A stretch of DNA of 10,072 nucleotides from Chlamydiota bacterium (GCA_021772195.1 JAJFML010000129.1:1-10072); one strand, 5' to 3'; positions 1 through 6,829 are shown, numbered from the stretch's first letter. A program made the numbers and translations. The notes: generated by a model from the sequence alone, not told the origin.

Positions 1-442
1 TACCTAGGCTTGAGGGGTTCTCTATTAAAAAGTCCCAAATTTCAAATTCTGCTAGATATTCATTTCTCTTAGACCGATTGTCAGGCAAAAGAAATTCATT
101 TAATTGGTCATTATTCTTTGCTGTGAGAGTTAAAAGGGGTAGAGTTACCTTCCCTAGGTTCGCTTTATCGCGCAAGAACTCTTCTAGAGAATAGGTGTTT
201 CCTGTCTTCTTTTCTGTAACTAATTCTTTCCCAGTGCTTTGGAGAGAGTTGAGAATGCTTTGAACATGTGTGTTGGGGTTTTGGGGGTATATAGCTATGC
301 TATCTCCTGGAGATACCTTGATACCGCTTCCTTTGATGTCTAGAACAATGTGGTAGGTTTTTTTTGAGGAGCCCTCTTTATTGAGAAGATGGCGGCTGTT
401 AAGATAAGCAATATAAGGTGATTCTTTTGTATATATTGGCAT
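1..442 (-). CDS. cysJ: CysJ-like NADPH-dependent flavoprotein reductase, N-terminal part (runs off left edge)
   Basis: The 147 visible residues open a flavoprotein of the sulfite reductase alpha / cytochrome P450 reductase family, which passes electrons from NADPH through FAD. Residues 38-56 (GSGI..SPGDS.AIYPQNP) match the FAD-binding domain signature with its PGD core. The later stretch ending in EYLAEFEIWDFLIENPS fits the connecting region that follows. The protein starts directly at the FAD domain, so the N-terminal flavodoxin (FMN) domain of E. coli CysJ is missing; the short chlamydial CysJ annotated as CT435 has the same layout. The ATG at 440-442 is the first possible start because an in-frame TAA lies at 455-457. 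No Shine-Dalgarno sequence precedes it, only an A/T-rich run. The NADPH-binding half is outside the window. The family is fairly sure; a true role in sulfite reduction is not, since the electron acceptor cannot be seen here. Confidence 0.75.
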   Translation of the reverse strand, partial: MPIYTKESPYIAYLNSRHLLNKEGSSKKTYHIVLDIKGSGIKVSPGDSIAIYPQNPNTHVQSILNSLQSTGKELVTEKKTGNTYSLEEFLRDKANLGKVTLPLLTLTAKNNDQLNEFLLPDNRSKRNEYLAEFEIWDFLIENPSSLG

Positions 443-458
443 TTTTTTAAAAAATTAA

Positions 459-488
459 TAGACAACGACCAAAAAACATATCTATTAT
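459..488 (+). promoter_or_regulatory. Candidate sigma-66 type promoter for the small lipoprotein gene
   Basis: TAGACA (459-464) and TATTAT (483-488) each match the consensus at five of six positions and are 18 bases apart. Transcription would start near 494-496, leaving a leader of only about a dozen bases with the ribosome binding site at its very start. This is a pattern match only. Confidence 0.45.
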
Positions 489-489
489 A
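484..489 (-). promoter_or_regulatory. Candidate -10 element for the cysJ-like gene
   Basis: On the minus strand this is a perfect TATAAT about 40 bases ahead of the ATG at 442. No convincing -35 hexamer lies 16-18 bases upstream; those positions fall within the first codons of the divergent lipoprotein gene. The element overlaps the -10 of the plus-strand promoter almost exactly. Confidence 0.4.
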
Positions 490-507
490 GTAATAGAGAG
501 GTGTTAG

Positions 508-645
508 ATGAGAATTTTAGTCGTTTCGTTCTTGTTGTTTCTTACAGGTTGTTCACTTAGCCCTAATTCAGGGAGAAATTATATTATTTCTCATTCAGAT
601 GTTGAAGAGGTCCCTGTCAACAATGATATCGTGGATGAGAATTAA
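508..645 (+). CDS. Small lipoprotein (45 aa), at the position of chlamydial omcA
   Basis: This 45-residue reading frame has a textbook lipoprotein signal: MR, a hydrophobic run (ILVVSFLLFL), then the lipobox LTGC with Cys15 as the lipidated residue. The mature part would be about 31 residues, polar and acidic toward the C terminus (VEEV...NDIVDEN). Translation is supported by AGAGAGG at 495-501, six bases before the ATG, and by a good upstream promoter. In Chlamydia the gene beside gltX is omcA, a small cysteine-rich outer-membrane lipoprotein. This product sits in the same place and is also a small lipoprotein, but its only cysteine is the lipidated one, so it could not form the disulfide network OmcA takes part in. 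A shared origin is a guess from position. It may instead be an unrelated small envelope lipoprotein. The gene is easily missed because of its size. Confidence 0.7.
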   Translation: MRILVVSFLLFLTGCSLSPNSGRNYIISHSDVEEVPVNNDIVDEN

Positions 646-660
646 TTCCAACCGTTGGAA
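646..660. terminator. Hairpin between convergent lipoprotein gene and gltX; possible weak two-way terminator
   Basis: TTCCAA-CCG-TTGGAA forms a six-base-pair stem with a three-base loop immediately after the lipoprotein stop codon and 29 bases past the gltX stop. On the minus strand it is followed by TTAATT, a poor U-tract; on the plus strand there is no adjacent T-run. An overlapping palindrome GGAAGCTTCC (657-666) could form an alternative fold. Its position between convergent genes suggests termination, but the stem is short. Confidence 0.4.
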
Positions 661-688
661 GCTTCCTGGAGTGAGCAAAGTAAACTTT

Positions 689-2191
689 TTAATTGATTAG
701 GTCTTTACAGTCCTTTTTATCCCAACTCTTTTTCAGCTTATCCATCTTCTTGTTGGAGATTCCTCCCAAAAACTGGATAGAGTTCAGAAGCCTGGCCCGA
801 GAGCGATCTTTGCCAAGAATTTCGACTGAGGCAAAAAGGGGAGGTCCTTTCTGTTTTCCCATGATGGAAGAAAATAGGATGGGAATGATGATTTTTTTGT
901 GATGGGCTCCAAAAACTTCAGCTACATCGTGGGATGCTTTTTCAAACCCTGAAGCGGACCAATCGGTGCTCTCTTCAAGAGCCCAAATCATCGATTGTAG
1001 TATTTGGGCAGCGCCTTCTAAAGAGAGATTTTTTGGAGTGAATTTTTCAATCGTATAAGGGAGCTCATGAATGAAGAAAAAGTCACAAAGAGCGATGAAA
1101 TCGCTGAATGTTTTGATGCGAGTGTGGATTAGTTTCATCAACTTCATCATAAAGTCATCATTAAAGCTCCACTCTTTAATTCTCTCCCAAAGCTTATCTT
1201 CTGAAATGGAATCAATGAGGTATTTTTGATTGATCCAGTCAAGCTTCTTGATGTCAAAAAAGGCGCCAGATGTGCCGATGCGTTTTTCATCAAATTCCGA
1301 GATGATCTGATCGAGAGAGTAGATCTCTTGGTCATCTGGCATGCTGTAGCCCATGTGAGTGAGGAAATTGAGAAGAGCTTCTGGGAGATAGCCGCTATCT
1401 TTAAAGTAGAAGACCGATGTGGGGTTTTTTCTTTTAGAGAGCTTTTTCCCATCTGCACCGAGAAGAAGAGGCATATGCATAAACTGGGGTTTCTCCCAGC
1501 CAAAAAATTCATAGAGTAGGACGTGTTTAGGAGTTGAGCTCATCCACTCATCACCACGAATGACGTGAGTAATTTTCATTAATTGATCATCTACAACATT
1601 TGCTAGATGATAAGTAGGAAATCCATCGGACTTGAGAAGGACTTGGTCGTCGATATCTGCCCAAGGACAGGTGATTCTTCCTTTAATTGAGTCTGTATAT
1701 TCACACTCACCGGTTAGGGGAACTTTCAGGCGAACGACGTAGGGCTGGCCCTTATCTTCGCGCTCTTTAATCTCTTGATCTGAGAGATTTCGGTATCTTC
1801 TGTCGTAGCCGAGTTTTTGGCCTGTTTTTTTTGCGACCTCTCGCATCTCAATAAGCTCTTCAGGCGTTGCAAAGCATTTATAGGCGTGGCCTTTTTCTAT
1901 CAGCTCATTTGCATATTTTTGATAGATCTCTGTTCTTTCAGACTGTCTGTAGGGGCCGTAGGGGCCACCAACATCTGGTCCCTCGCTCCACTTGAGGCCG
2001 CACCACTGAAGCGATTTATAGATATTTTCTTCATATTCTGGTCTTGATCTTGCCTTATCGGTGTCTTCGATCCTTAGGATAAATTCGCCCTTATGGTGCG
2101 CTGCAAAGATTAAGTTAAATAGGGCGATATAGACAGTGCCCACGTGGGGGTCGCCAGTAGGTGATGGGGCGATGCGAACTCGAACGTTCAT
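689..2191 (-). CDS. gltX: Glutamate--tRNA ligase (GluRS)
   Basis: This class I aminoacyl-tRNA synthetase joins glutamate to its tRNA in the cytoplasm. At 500 residues it is the usual bacterial length. The N terminus [14 protein letters not shown] carries the ATP-binding HIGH motif as HVGT (residues 16-19). The second signature, KMSKS, appears as KLSKR (250-254) after the conserved [17 protein letters not shown] (37-45) and HVIRGDEW (209-216) are further family hallmarks. The C-terminal anticodon-binding domain begins around residue 330. The zinc-binding Cys-x-Cys of E. coli GluRS is absent: only Cys106 remains in that region. Chlamydiae are known to make Gln-tRNA by amidating Glu-tRNA(Gln), so this enzyme is probably non-discriminating, which is inference. 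The start is well supported: ATG at 2189-2191 with GGAG (2197-2200) five bases upstream. It lies 67 bases after tsp on the same strand and is probably read from the same transcript. Confidence 0.97.
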   Translation of the reverse strand: MNVRVRIAPSPTGDPHVGTVYIALFNLIFAAHHKGEFILRIEDTDKARSRPEYEENIYKSLQWCGLKWSEGPDVGGPYGPYRQSERTEIYQKYANELIEKGHAYKCFATPEELIEMREVAKKTGQKLGYDRRYRNLSDQEIKEREDKGQPYVVRLKVPLTGECEYTDSIKGRITCPWADIDDQVLLKSDGFPTYHLANVVDDQLMKITHVIRGDEWMSSTPKHVLLYEFFGWEKPQFMHMPLLLGADGKKLSKRKNPTSVFYFKDSGYLPEALLNFLTHMGYSMPDDQEIYSLDQIISEFDEKRIGTSGAFFDIKKLDWINQKYLIDSISEDKLWERIKEWSFNDDFMMKLMKLIHTRIKTFSDFIALCDFFFIHELPYTIEKFTPKNLSLEGAAQILQSMIWALEESTDWSASGFEKASHDVAEVFGAHHKKIIIPILFSSIMGKQKGPPLFASVEILGKDRSRARLLNSIQFLGGISNKKMDKLKKSWDKKDCKDLIN

Positions 2192-2258
2192 TTTTTCTCC
2201 AAAAGAGTTATAGGTACGTAGATATTTTGACCTTTTGAGCCTTAAGAATCAAGATCTA

Positions 2259-4187
2259 CTAAACGGTTCCTCTAAGGAAAATAAGATCTTTCATGATATT
2301 GATACATTCAACTAGCTGAAGGTCGCTTTGACCAAAGATTTCAACTGAGTCAGCATCAAACCTTTTTTTAGCTATTTCAGTTAGGAAACTCTGATAATTT
2401 TTATTATTTTTAATTCTTACACCAGAGTTTTTGACTAAAACAGGAAGGTGTTTAGTATAATCCGTTAATATTTCCTGAAGATTGTTTTTGTAGACAGAAA
2501 ATTGGTATCGCTGGATGAGAGGAAGATCTGAGAGATCGTCTTGATAATGGGCCGCAATTTGGTCGTTTTCGAGGGGGAAATCGGCAAAACTCTCACCGAT
2601 ATCGATTTCAGAGAGGATTCCTGGAACTGTTATGTCTGTAAGTACACCGGTAAGTTGAGGACTTTTGCCTGATACTGTGTAGTACCTGCCGCGCGTAACT
2701 TTAAATTCTCCTTTAGGATTAACTTTTCCAGTGTTTGCAGCATCGAGAGTAAAAGTTTGAAAAGACCCTTTCCCGTAAGTGTGGTCATCACCGACATGGA
2801 GAGCCCTTCCGTAGTCTTGCAGGGAGCCTGCAACGATCTCTGCGGCTGATGCAGAAGCTCTATTGGTGAGAACGATAAGAGGGCCGTCCCAGGCCGTTCT
2901 TGGGTCCTGGACGCGAGAGTGGTGAAGCCTGCTGTGGTTATCTTTAACGGATACAATGATTCCTTTCGTGATAAAGAGCCCAGATACTCTGACAGCTTCA
3001 TCTAGCAGTCCGCCTGCATTATTTCTAAGATCGAGAATGAGGCCTTTTAAGTTGTTTTCTTTTTTGATTTTTTCAATAGCTTTTTGAAGATCTTTAGAGC
3101 AAGAGGTGTTGGAGTCTTGATAGAATGAGTGAAGCTTTAGGTGTCCAATAACACCGTCAGCAAAGGGCTCGAGGTGGGTTTCAAGGCGAGACTCTTCCAG
3201 AACAATCTCTCCTCTGACAATCTCGATTTCTATCATTTCAGAGTGTTTTTCATCATCTTCTGTGGTTTCTCGGAGGACAGAGAGAAGAACGGGGGTTCCT
3301 TTCTCTCCGCGTATTAGTTCAACCGCCTCAAAATTGTCCATTTCAATAATTGGTTCGTGGTCTACTGCGATAATGCGATCGTTGATTTTAAGTTTGCAGC
3401 TGAGGTCTGCAGGGCCACCTTCTACGATACGTACGATTGTAAGTCCATTTAACGTATCTTTTAGTTGAGCGCCAATGCCGAATAAGCGTCTTTGTACCTG
3501 TATCATGAACTGGTTTGCTTCAGTTGGGGTAAAGTAATTTGTATGAGTGTCGAGGGAGCAGCAGGTCGCTTTTAAGACATGGGTGAGAACCCATTTTTTT
3601 GTATCATCTTGGTTTTCTCCTAGGATTTGACCTTCTCTTAGTAGGCGTCTTTTCTTTCGCATCTTGTGATAGAGCTCGCGTGTCTCCTCGTCAAGGCTTT
3701 CTGCGACTTCTTTTTGTAAAGACTTGATTTTTAGCAGCCTATCAAAGAGCTCTTCACTTGTTTTGACCCAGGGGAGATCGTTGAACTCATCAGAGTCCAC
3801 ATTTTGAGGCAACTCTGTAGATTCAGCTGTGATTTCAAGGTCATTTCTTCTGGAGATAGCGTTTTTAAGAGCTTCGTGAATTAGGATAAATTCATTGTAA
3901 TTGGCCTTGTTAAATTGATCTAAACTCTTCTGTATAAGCTCTTCCTTAGGGTCTAGCCATGTTTCGATCTCGTCGTAGGTAAAGTAGGTTTTGGTGGGGT
4001 CTAGCTCTTTTATGTAGTTTTCAAAAATCCGCTTCAAAAGCTCAGGGGTGATTTTTCGATAGGAGACGTGAGCTTTTAGAATCTCTTCAATTTTATGTTT
4101 TACTTCTCGTGGGGAAATGTCTGGGCAAGAAGCTCCTAATGAGAGAGAAAAAAGTAAAATAAGAAGGGAAAATAATTTTTTGAGCAT
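2259..4187 (-). CDS. tsp: Tail-specific protease Tsp (peptidase family S41, CT441 type)
   Basis: This exported serine/lysine protease degrades or trims proteins, typically recognising their C termini. From the ATG at 4185-4187 the product is 642 residues, very close to C. trachomatis Tsp (CT441). A signal peptide spans residues 1-19 (Lys-Lys, a long Leu/Ile/Phe core, then LGA before Ser-Cys), implying a periplasmic location. A Tsp-type N-terminal helical domain follows. A PDZ domain covers about 238-307 (starting IGAQLKD, with GGPAD inside), then the S41 core. The catalytic serine is Ser447 in NRASASAAE; the lysine is Lys473 in YGKGSFQ, with Gln477 four residues later. This Ser-Lys-Gln spacing (26, then 4) equals that of CT441. 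A C-terminal Tsp domain completes it. A longer frame opens at TTG 4242-4244 but would bury the signal peptide behind 19 residues, so I reject that start. CT441 is reported to act on host proteins; whether this one does is unknown. Confidence 0.95.
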   Translation of the reverse strand: MLKKLFSLLILLFSLSLGASCPDISPREVKHKIEEILKAHVSYRKITPELLKRIFENYIKELDPTKTYFTYDEIETWLDPKEELIQKSLDQFNKANYNEFILIHEALKNAISRRNDLEITAESTELPQNVDSDEFNDLPWVKTSEELFDRLLKIKSLQKEVAESLDEETRELYHKMRKKRRLLREGQILGENQDDTKKWVLTHVLKATCCSLDTHTNYFTPTEANQFMIQVQRRLFGIGAQLKDTLNGLTIVRIVEGGPADLSCKLKINDRIIAVDHEPIIEMDNFEAVELIRGEKGTPVLLSVLRETTEDDEKHSEMIEIEIVRGEIVLEESRLETHLEPFADGVIGHLKLHSFYQDSNTSCSKDLQKAIEKIKKENNLKGLILDLRNNAGGLLDEAVRVSGLFITKGIIVSVKDNHSRLHHSRVQDPRTAWDGPLIVLTNRASASAAEIVAGSLQDYGRALHVGDDHTYGKGSFQTFTLDAANTGKVNPKGEFKVTRGRYYTVSGKSPQLTGVLTDITVPGILSEIDIGESFADFPLENDQIAAHYQDDLSDLPLIQRYQFSVYKNNLQEILTDYTKHLPVLVKNSGVRIKNNKNYQSFLTEIAKKRFDADSVEIFGQSDLQLVECINIMKDLIFLRGTV

Positions 4188-4212
4188 ATCGATAAGCCTA
4201 AAATTTTTCCTA

Positions 4213-4241
4213 AATATACATAACCTAGCTCTAAATTCCAA
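4213..4241 (-). promoter_or_regulatory. Candidate promoter for tsp (and probably gltX)
   Basis: On the minus strand TTGGAA (4236-4241) and TATATT (4213-4218) are separated by 17 bases, with four and five consensus matches. Transcription would begin about 20 bases before the ATG at 4187. This agrees with the ATG start, because a start at TTG 4244 would lie upstream of the -10. A weak ribosome site (AGG, nine bases before the ATG) fits the short leader. Confidence 0.45.
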
Positions 4242-4327
4242 CAAAAATGCGAATTTTACAAGAGATTGATTATGAGTGGGTTGTACTGGAGCGGCGTTTT
4301 GGGAGGGATTTTCTTAAAGTATTGTAG

Positions 4328-4342
4328 ATCATATATTATGAT
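4328..4342. repeat. 15-base inverted repeat upstream of euo
   Basis: ATCATA-TAT-TATGAT is a perfect inverted repeat ending six bases before the -35 of the candidate euo promoter. Its size and placement suit a dimeric DNA-binding protein, but in A/T-rich DNA such palindromes also arise by chance. Confidence 0.4.
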
Positions 4343-4347
4343 ATCGC

Positions 4348-4376
4348 TTGATTTCAATTCTTTATTATGCAATAAT
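4348..4376 (+). promoter_or_regulatory. Candidate euo promoter
   Basis: TTGATT (4348-4353) and AATAAT (4371-4376) are 17 bases apart, with four and five consensus matches. A start near 4383 would give an untranslated leader of about 120 bases that includes the large inverted repeat at 4437-4457. Other A/T-rich hexamers closer to the gene could serve instead. Confidence 0.3.
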
Positions 4377-4383
4377 AATTATT
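4371..4383. repeat. 13-base inverted repeat overlapping the candidate euo -10
   Basis: AATAAT-A-ATTATT is a perfect palindrome lying on the candidate -10 hexamer. The segment AATTATT recurs about 17 bases later (4395-4400 region), giving a direct repeat as well. A protein bound here would block transcription, which would suit a repressor site. Confidence 0.35.
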
Positions 4384-4436
4384 CAATATACGGAATTATT
4401 GGCTGAAAAGCATAAAAGATTAAATTTAAATGTAGG

Positions 4437-4457
4437 TTTTTACTTTTAAAGTAAAAA
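4437..4457. repeat. 21-base perfect inverted repeat in the euo leader
   Basis: The arms TTTTTACTTT (4437-4446) and AAAGTAAAAA (4448-4457) are perfect complements around a single T at 4447, 47 bases before the euo ATG. As DNA it is a long, symmetric A/T-rich operator candidate. As RNA the arms have almost no loop and few G/C pairs, so a terminator or stable hairpin is less likely. EUO is reported to bind A/T-rich DNA, so autoregulation is a reasonable guess. Confidence 0.5.
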
Positions 4458-4503
4458 TCAAAAAAGTTAAAAAAAACACTTAACAATAAAAGAGGAAAAA
4501 ACC

Positions 4504-4971
4504 ATGGAAGAGGGAAGAACATGGGCACAGGATACGGCTGCTATCATCGAAGATGATTCTCCGATGGAGTCTAAAAAGGTCGTCTCTATTACAGAAGCGG
4601 CTCGCATTAATAATGTGACAAGGCAGGCTATCTATGTTGCTATTAAACAAAAAAAGTTGAGAGCGACCAAAGACTCAACTAGATGGACAATTAATTTAGA
4701 AGATTTAGAAGAATACAGAAACAATAAGTATTCAAGAACTAAATCGATGTTTGACGGTGAGCTTCTGTTTAATAACCGAGAAGGTTATTACTCAGTTAAT
4801 CAAGTAGCTCAAATGTTAGGTGTTCCAGCTCAGAAAGTTTACTATGCGACTCGCGTAGGTCACTTAAAAGCTGTAAGAAGAGGTGCTGCTTGGGTAATTC
4901 ATATTGATGATGTGAAAGCTTATAAAGAGAGCTACCTTGAAAAGAAACCAACCAATCAAGAAGTTGGCTAA
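4504..4971 (+). CDS. euo: EUO, chlamydial repressor of late developmental genes
   Basis: EUO is an early-expressed DNA-binding protein that represses late-cycle promoters in chlamydiae, delaying conversion to the infectious form. This copy has 155 residues, somewhat shorter than in Chlamydia. It contains two excisionase-like winged helix units: residues 27-76 (helix-turn-helix TEAARINNVTRQAIYVAI, then RWTINLEDLEEY) and 96-145 (NQVAQMLGVPAQKVYYAT, then AWVIHIDDVKAY). The units align without gaps over 50 positions with 12 identities, including the wing Trp and the final Tyr, so the gene arose by internal duplication. The linker carries the YSRTKS stretch. An acidic, unconserved head (1-22) and a polar tail flank the core. 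ATG 4504 is chosen because AGAGGA lies seven bases upstream; the later Met21 has no such signal. It is transcribed alone, between a complex upstream region and a strong terminator. Confidence 0.93.
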   Translation: MEEGRTWAQDTAAIIEDDSPMESKKVVSITEAARINNVTRQAIYVAIKQKKLRATKDSTRWTINLEDLEEYRNNKYSRTKSMFDGELLFNNREGYYSVNQVAQMLGVPAQKVYYATRVGHLKAVRRGAAWVIHIDDVKAYKESYLEKKPTNQEVG

Positions 4972-5007
4972 TTTTAGTTAGGGCCCAAAAATATTCTTTG
5001 TTTATGT

Positions 5008-5044
5008 AAGAACCGCTGTTACTAGTCAGCGGTTCTTTTTTTTT
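5008..5044 (+). terminator. Rho-independent terminator of euo
   Basis: AAGAACCGCTG (5008-5018) and CAGCGGTTCTT (5027-5037) form a perfect 11-base-pair stem with an eight-base loop, and a run of nine T ends at 5044. It lies 36 bases past the euo stop. Read from the other strand the U-tract is poor, so it serves recJ weakly at best. Confidence 0.93.
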
Positions 5045-5071
5045 GTAACTCACTCAGAATGAGAGTGGTCT

Positions 5072-6805
5072 TTATATTTTGAAATCTTTGACATAAAGCT
5101 GAATGCTCGTCTTCTTTAAAAAGGTATTGATGTGAGGGGTGAAGACGATGCGCAAGTCGATATTTTTCTTTCTAAGAATATCCTGTTTCTCAGACATTCC
5201 AAAGCCAATCCCTTCAAGCGTTCGATCACTTTGCTGAAGAAAAATTTTAAGATGGCTCGAGCCTACAACCTTTGCTTGCCATGACTGTTTTGCGTCGGTA
5301 TACAGAAGCGGTGCGGGGTTTTCATTGCCATGAGGTTCAAGAAGTCTTAATGACTCCATAAAATCAAAAGTTAGATCGCGAAAATCAATTCTAGCATCTA
5401 GATAGAGTTTAGTGGTGATGTCTTGATCATTCAATGTTAAGTTAGCTTGCTCTATAAAGTGTTTCTTAAATGATTCGATATTATCTTTTTCAATAGTTAG
5501 TCCGGCTGCAAAATTATGTCCGCCGAAATTAACAAGGAGCTCTCCCTTCTGTTTAAGTATAGGCAGAATAGGAAACTTTGAGATTGTCCGAATGGAGCCT
5601 TTGCCTATACCATCTTCAATAGCAATTATGATGCAGGGTCTATTGTACTGCTTTGCAATACGTGCAGATATGATTGGAATAATGCCTGGATGCCACTTGT
5701 CAGAATGTAATACGATCGCTCTATCTGATAATATCTTTGGATTGTTGGCAATATACTCTTCAATTTCATTGGAGGCTTTTCTCTCGATCTTTTGCCGTTT
5801 AAGATTGTAGAGATCAAGTTCTTTTGCAAGTTCTGATGCGGTTGTAGGGTCTTTGCATAGTAGTAGTTCAACTCCCTTTTTGGGATCAGCAATTCTTCCT
5901 AAGCTGTTTAGTCTGGGCGCTACTTTTGAACCGATGTCTAACGGAGTAAGATTGCTTATATTGAGATCGCAAATGTCGAAGAGTTTTGCAAGGCCAATGC
6001 GTTTTGTTTTTCGAAGGGTTTCTAGTCCATAGCGGACGAGAATTCGATTTTCACCTATAAGAGATCCCATATCAGCAATGGTTCCAAGAGCAACTAAATC
6101 TAGAAAATCTTTTAAGTCAATTTCCCTTGATAGAAGCTCTTGATTCTCTGCTAAGTAATTCAGAAGTGCATGAGCTAATTTAAAGGCAACTCCTACGCCT
6201 GTAAGGTTCCGATTGGGGTAGGAGCTGTTTATTAGCTTGGGATTTAATGTGGCTAAACAGTGAGGAAGCTTAGATGTAGGCTCATGGTGATCTGTCACGA
6301 TAACGTCGAGATTTTTTCCCGCAATTTCGTCGATTTCTTTTAAAGCGGTGATGCCGCAATCAACAGTAATAATGAGTGAGCAGTTATTTTTTAGAGCAAA
6401 TTCAAGTGCATGTCCGAGCATGCTCTCTTTCAGGTCTGCACGATTAGGAACATAATAAAAAACCTGAATGCCAATTTTTTGAATAAATTCTGTAAGGAGA
6501 GCCGCTCCCGTCATTCCATCGACGTCGTTATCTCCAAAGACTAAGATTCTTTGTTTCTTATTTCTTGCCAGGATGATTCGATTAACTGCCTTATCCATAT
6601 CCAGAAAGAGGCTAGGCGAATGCAGCTGAGGAAGTTTAGCATAGAGAAATGAGTGGATATTCTCGAGCTCTGTAAATCCTCTTGAGACTAATATTTGTGC
6701 CGTTACTGGATGAATATTAAACTCGCCGATGATTTTCTGGATTAGTACTGGATTATTCTCAGGATATACCCATATCGCGTCACTTTCTTGAGAGATTTCA
6801 GACAT
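5072..6805 (-). CDS. recJ: Single-stranded-DNA-specific exonuclease RecJ
   Basis: RecJ digests single-stranded DNA 5' to 3' in recombination and mismatch repair in the cytoplasm. At 577 residues it has the family's usual length. The DHH phosphoesterase core shows the metal-binding motifs: FGDNDVDG (90-97), ITVDCGI (146-152), TDHHEP (171-176), and ALGTIAD (239-245). PRLNSLGRI (297-305) is typical of the family. The DHHA1 half has LHSDKWHPGI (366-375), GKGSIRT (401-407) and the nucleotide-binding FGGHNFAAG (427-435). An OB-fold DNA-binding domain follows, opening with LEPHGNENPAP (489-499). Oddities are GDND where most RecJ have GDYD, and PHGNENP where PFGxGNP is usual; neither removes a metal ligand. 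An in-frame TAG at 6809-6811 fixes ATG 6803-6805 as the first start, although there is no clear ribosome site. It converges on euo, as recJ adjoins euo in Chlamydia. Confidence 0.96.
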   Translation of the reverse strand: MSEISQESDAIWVYPENNPVLIQKIIGEFNIHPVTAQILVSRGFTELENIHSFLYAKLPQLHSPSLFLDMDKAVNRIILARNKKQRILVFGDNDVDGMTGAALLTEFIQKIGIQVFYYVPNRADLKESMLGHALEFALKNNCSLIITVDCGITALKEIDEIAGKNLDVIVTDHHEPTSKLPHCLATLNPKLINSSYPNRNLTGVGVAFKLAHALLNYLAENQELLSREIDLKDFLDLVALGTIADMGSLIGENRILVRYGLETLRKTKRIGLAKLFDICDLNISNLTPLDIGSKVAPRLNSLGRIADPKKGVELLLCKDPTTASELAKELDLYNLKRQKIERKASNEIEEYIANNPKILSDRAIVLHSDKWHPGIIPIISARIAKQYNRPCIIIAIEDGIGKGSIRTISKFPILPILKQKGELLVNFGGHNFAAGLTIEKDNIESFKKHFIEQANLTLNDQDITTKLYLDARIDFRDLTFDFMESLRLLEPHGNENPAPLLYTDAKQSWQAKVVGSSHLKIFLQQSDRTLEGIGFGMSEKQDILRKKNIDLRIVFTPHINTFLKKTSIQLYVKDFKI

Positions 6806-6829
6806 TATCTATTTACCATATGGGAATAG

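Larger units (their letters stand above)
4242..4503. other. Divergent control region between tsp and euo
   Basis: The spacer between the divergent tsp and euo starts is 316 bases. The part next to tsp (about 4275-4315) is unusually G-rich on the plus strand. The rest, up to euo, is strongly A/T-rich and holds several short inverted repeats, a possible promoter, and the euo ribosome site AGAGGA (4491-4496). A 44-codon frame (4272-4406, +) has no good ribosome site and is not called. No RNA gene was recognised. The layout suggests a regulatory region rather than a lost gene. Confidence 0.5.

Noticed and set aside
1147..1512. Open frames antisense to or out of frame with gltX (also 693-902, 1226-1519, 1817-2047)
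   Set aside because: They overlap a gene whose frame is certain from its synthetase motifs and show no ribosome sites or protein features.
4188..4244. Upstream extension of tsp from a TTG codon
   Set aside because: It would place 19 polar/basic residues before a clear signal peptide, uses a rare start, and lies upstream of the best promoter match.
4272..4406. 44-codon plus-strand frame starting MSGLYWSGVLGG in the tsp-euo spacer
   Set aside because: No convincing ribosome binding site, its end lies over the candidate euo promoter, and the length is within what chance allows.
4796..5053. 85-codon minus-strand frame
   Set aside because: It is antisense to the second DNA-binding unit of euo and crosses the euo terminator; its product has no recognisable features.
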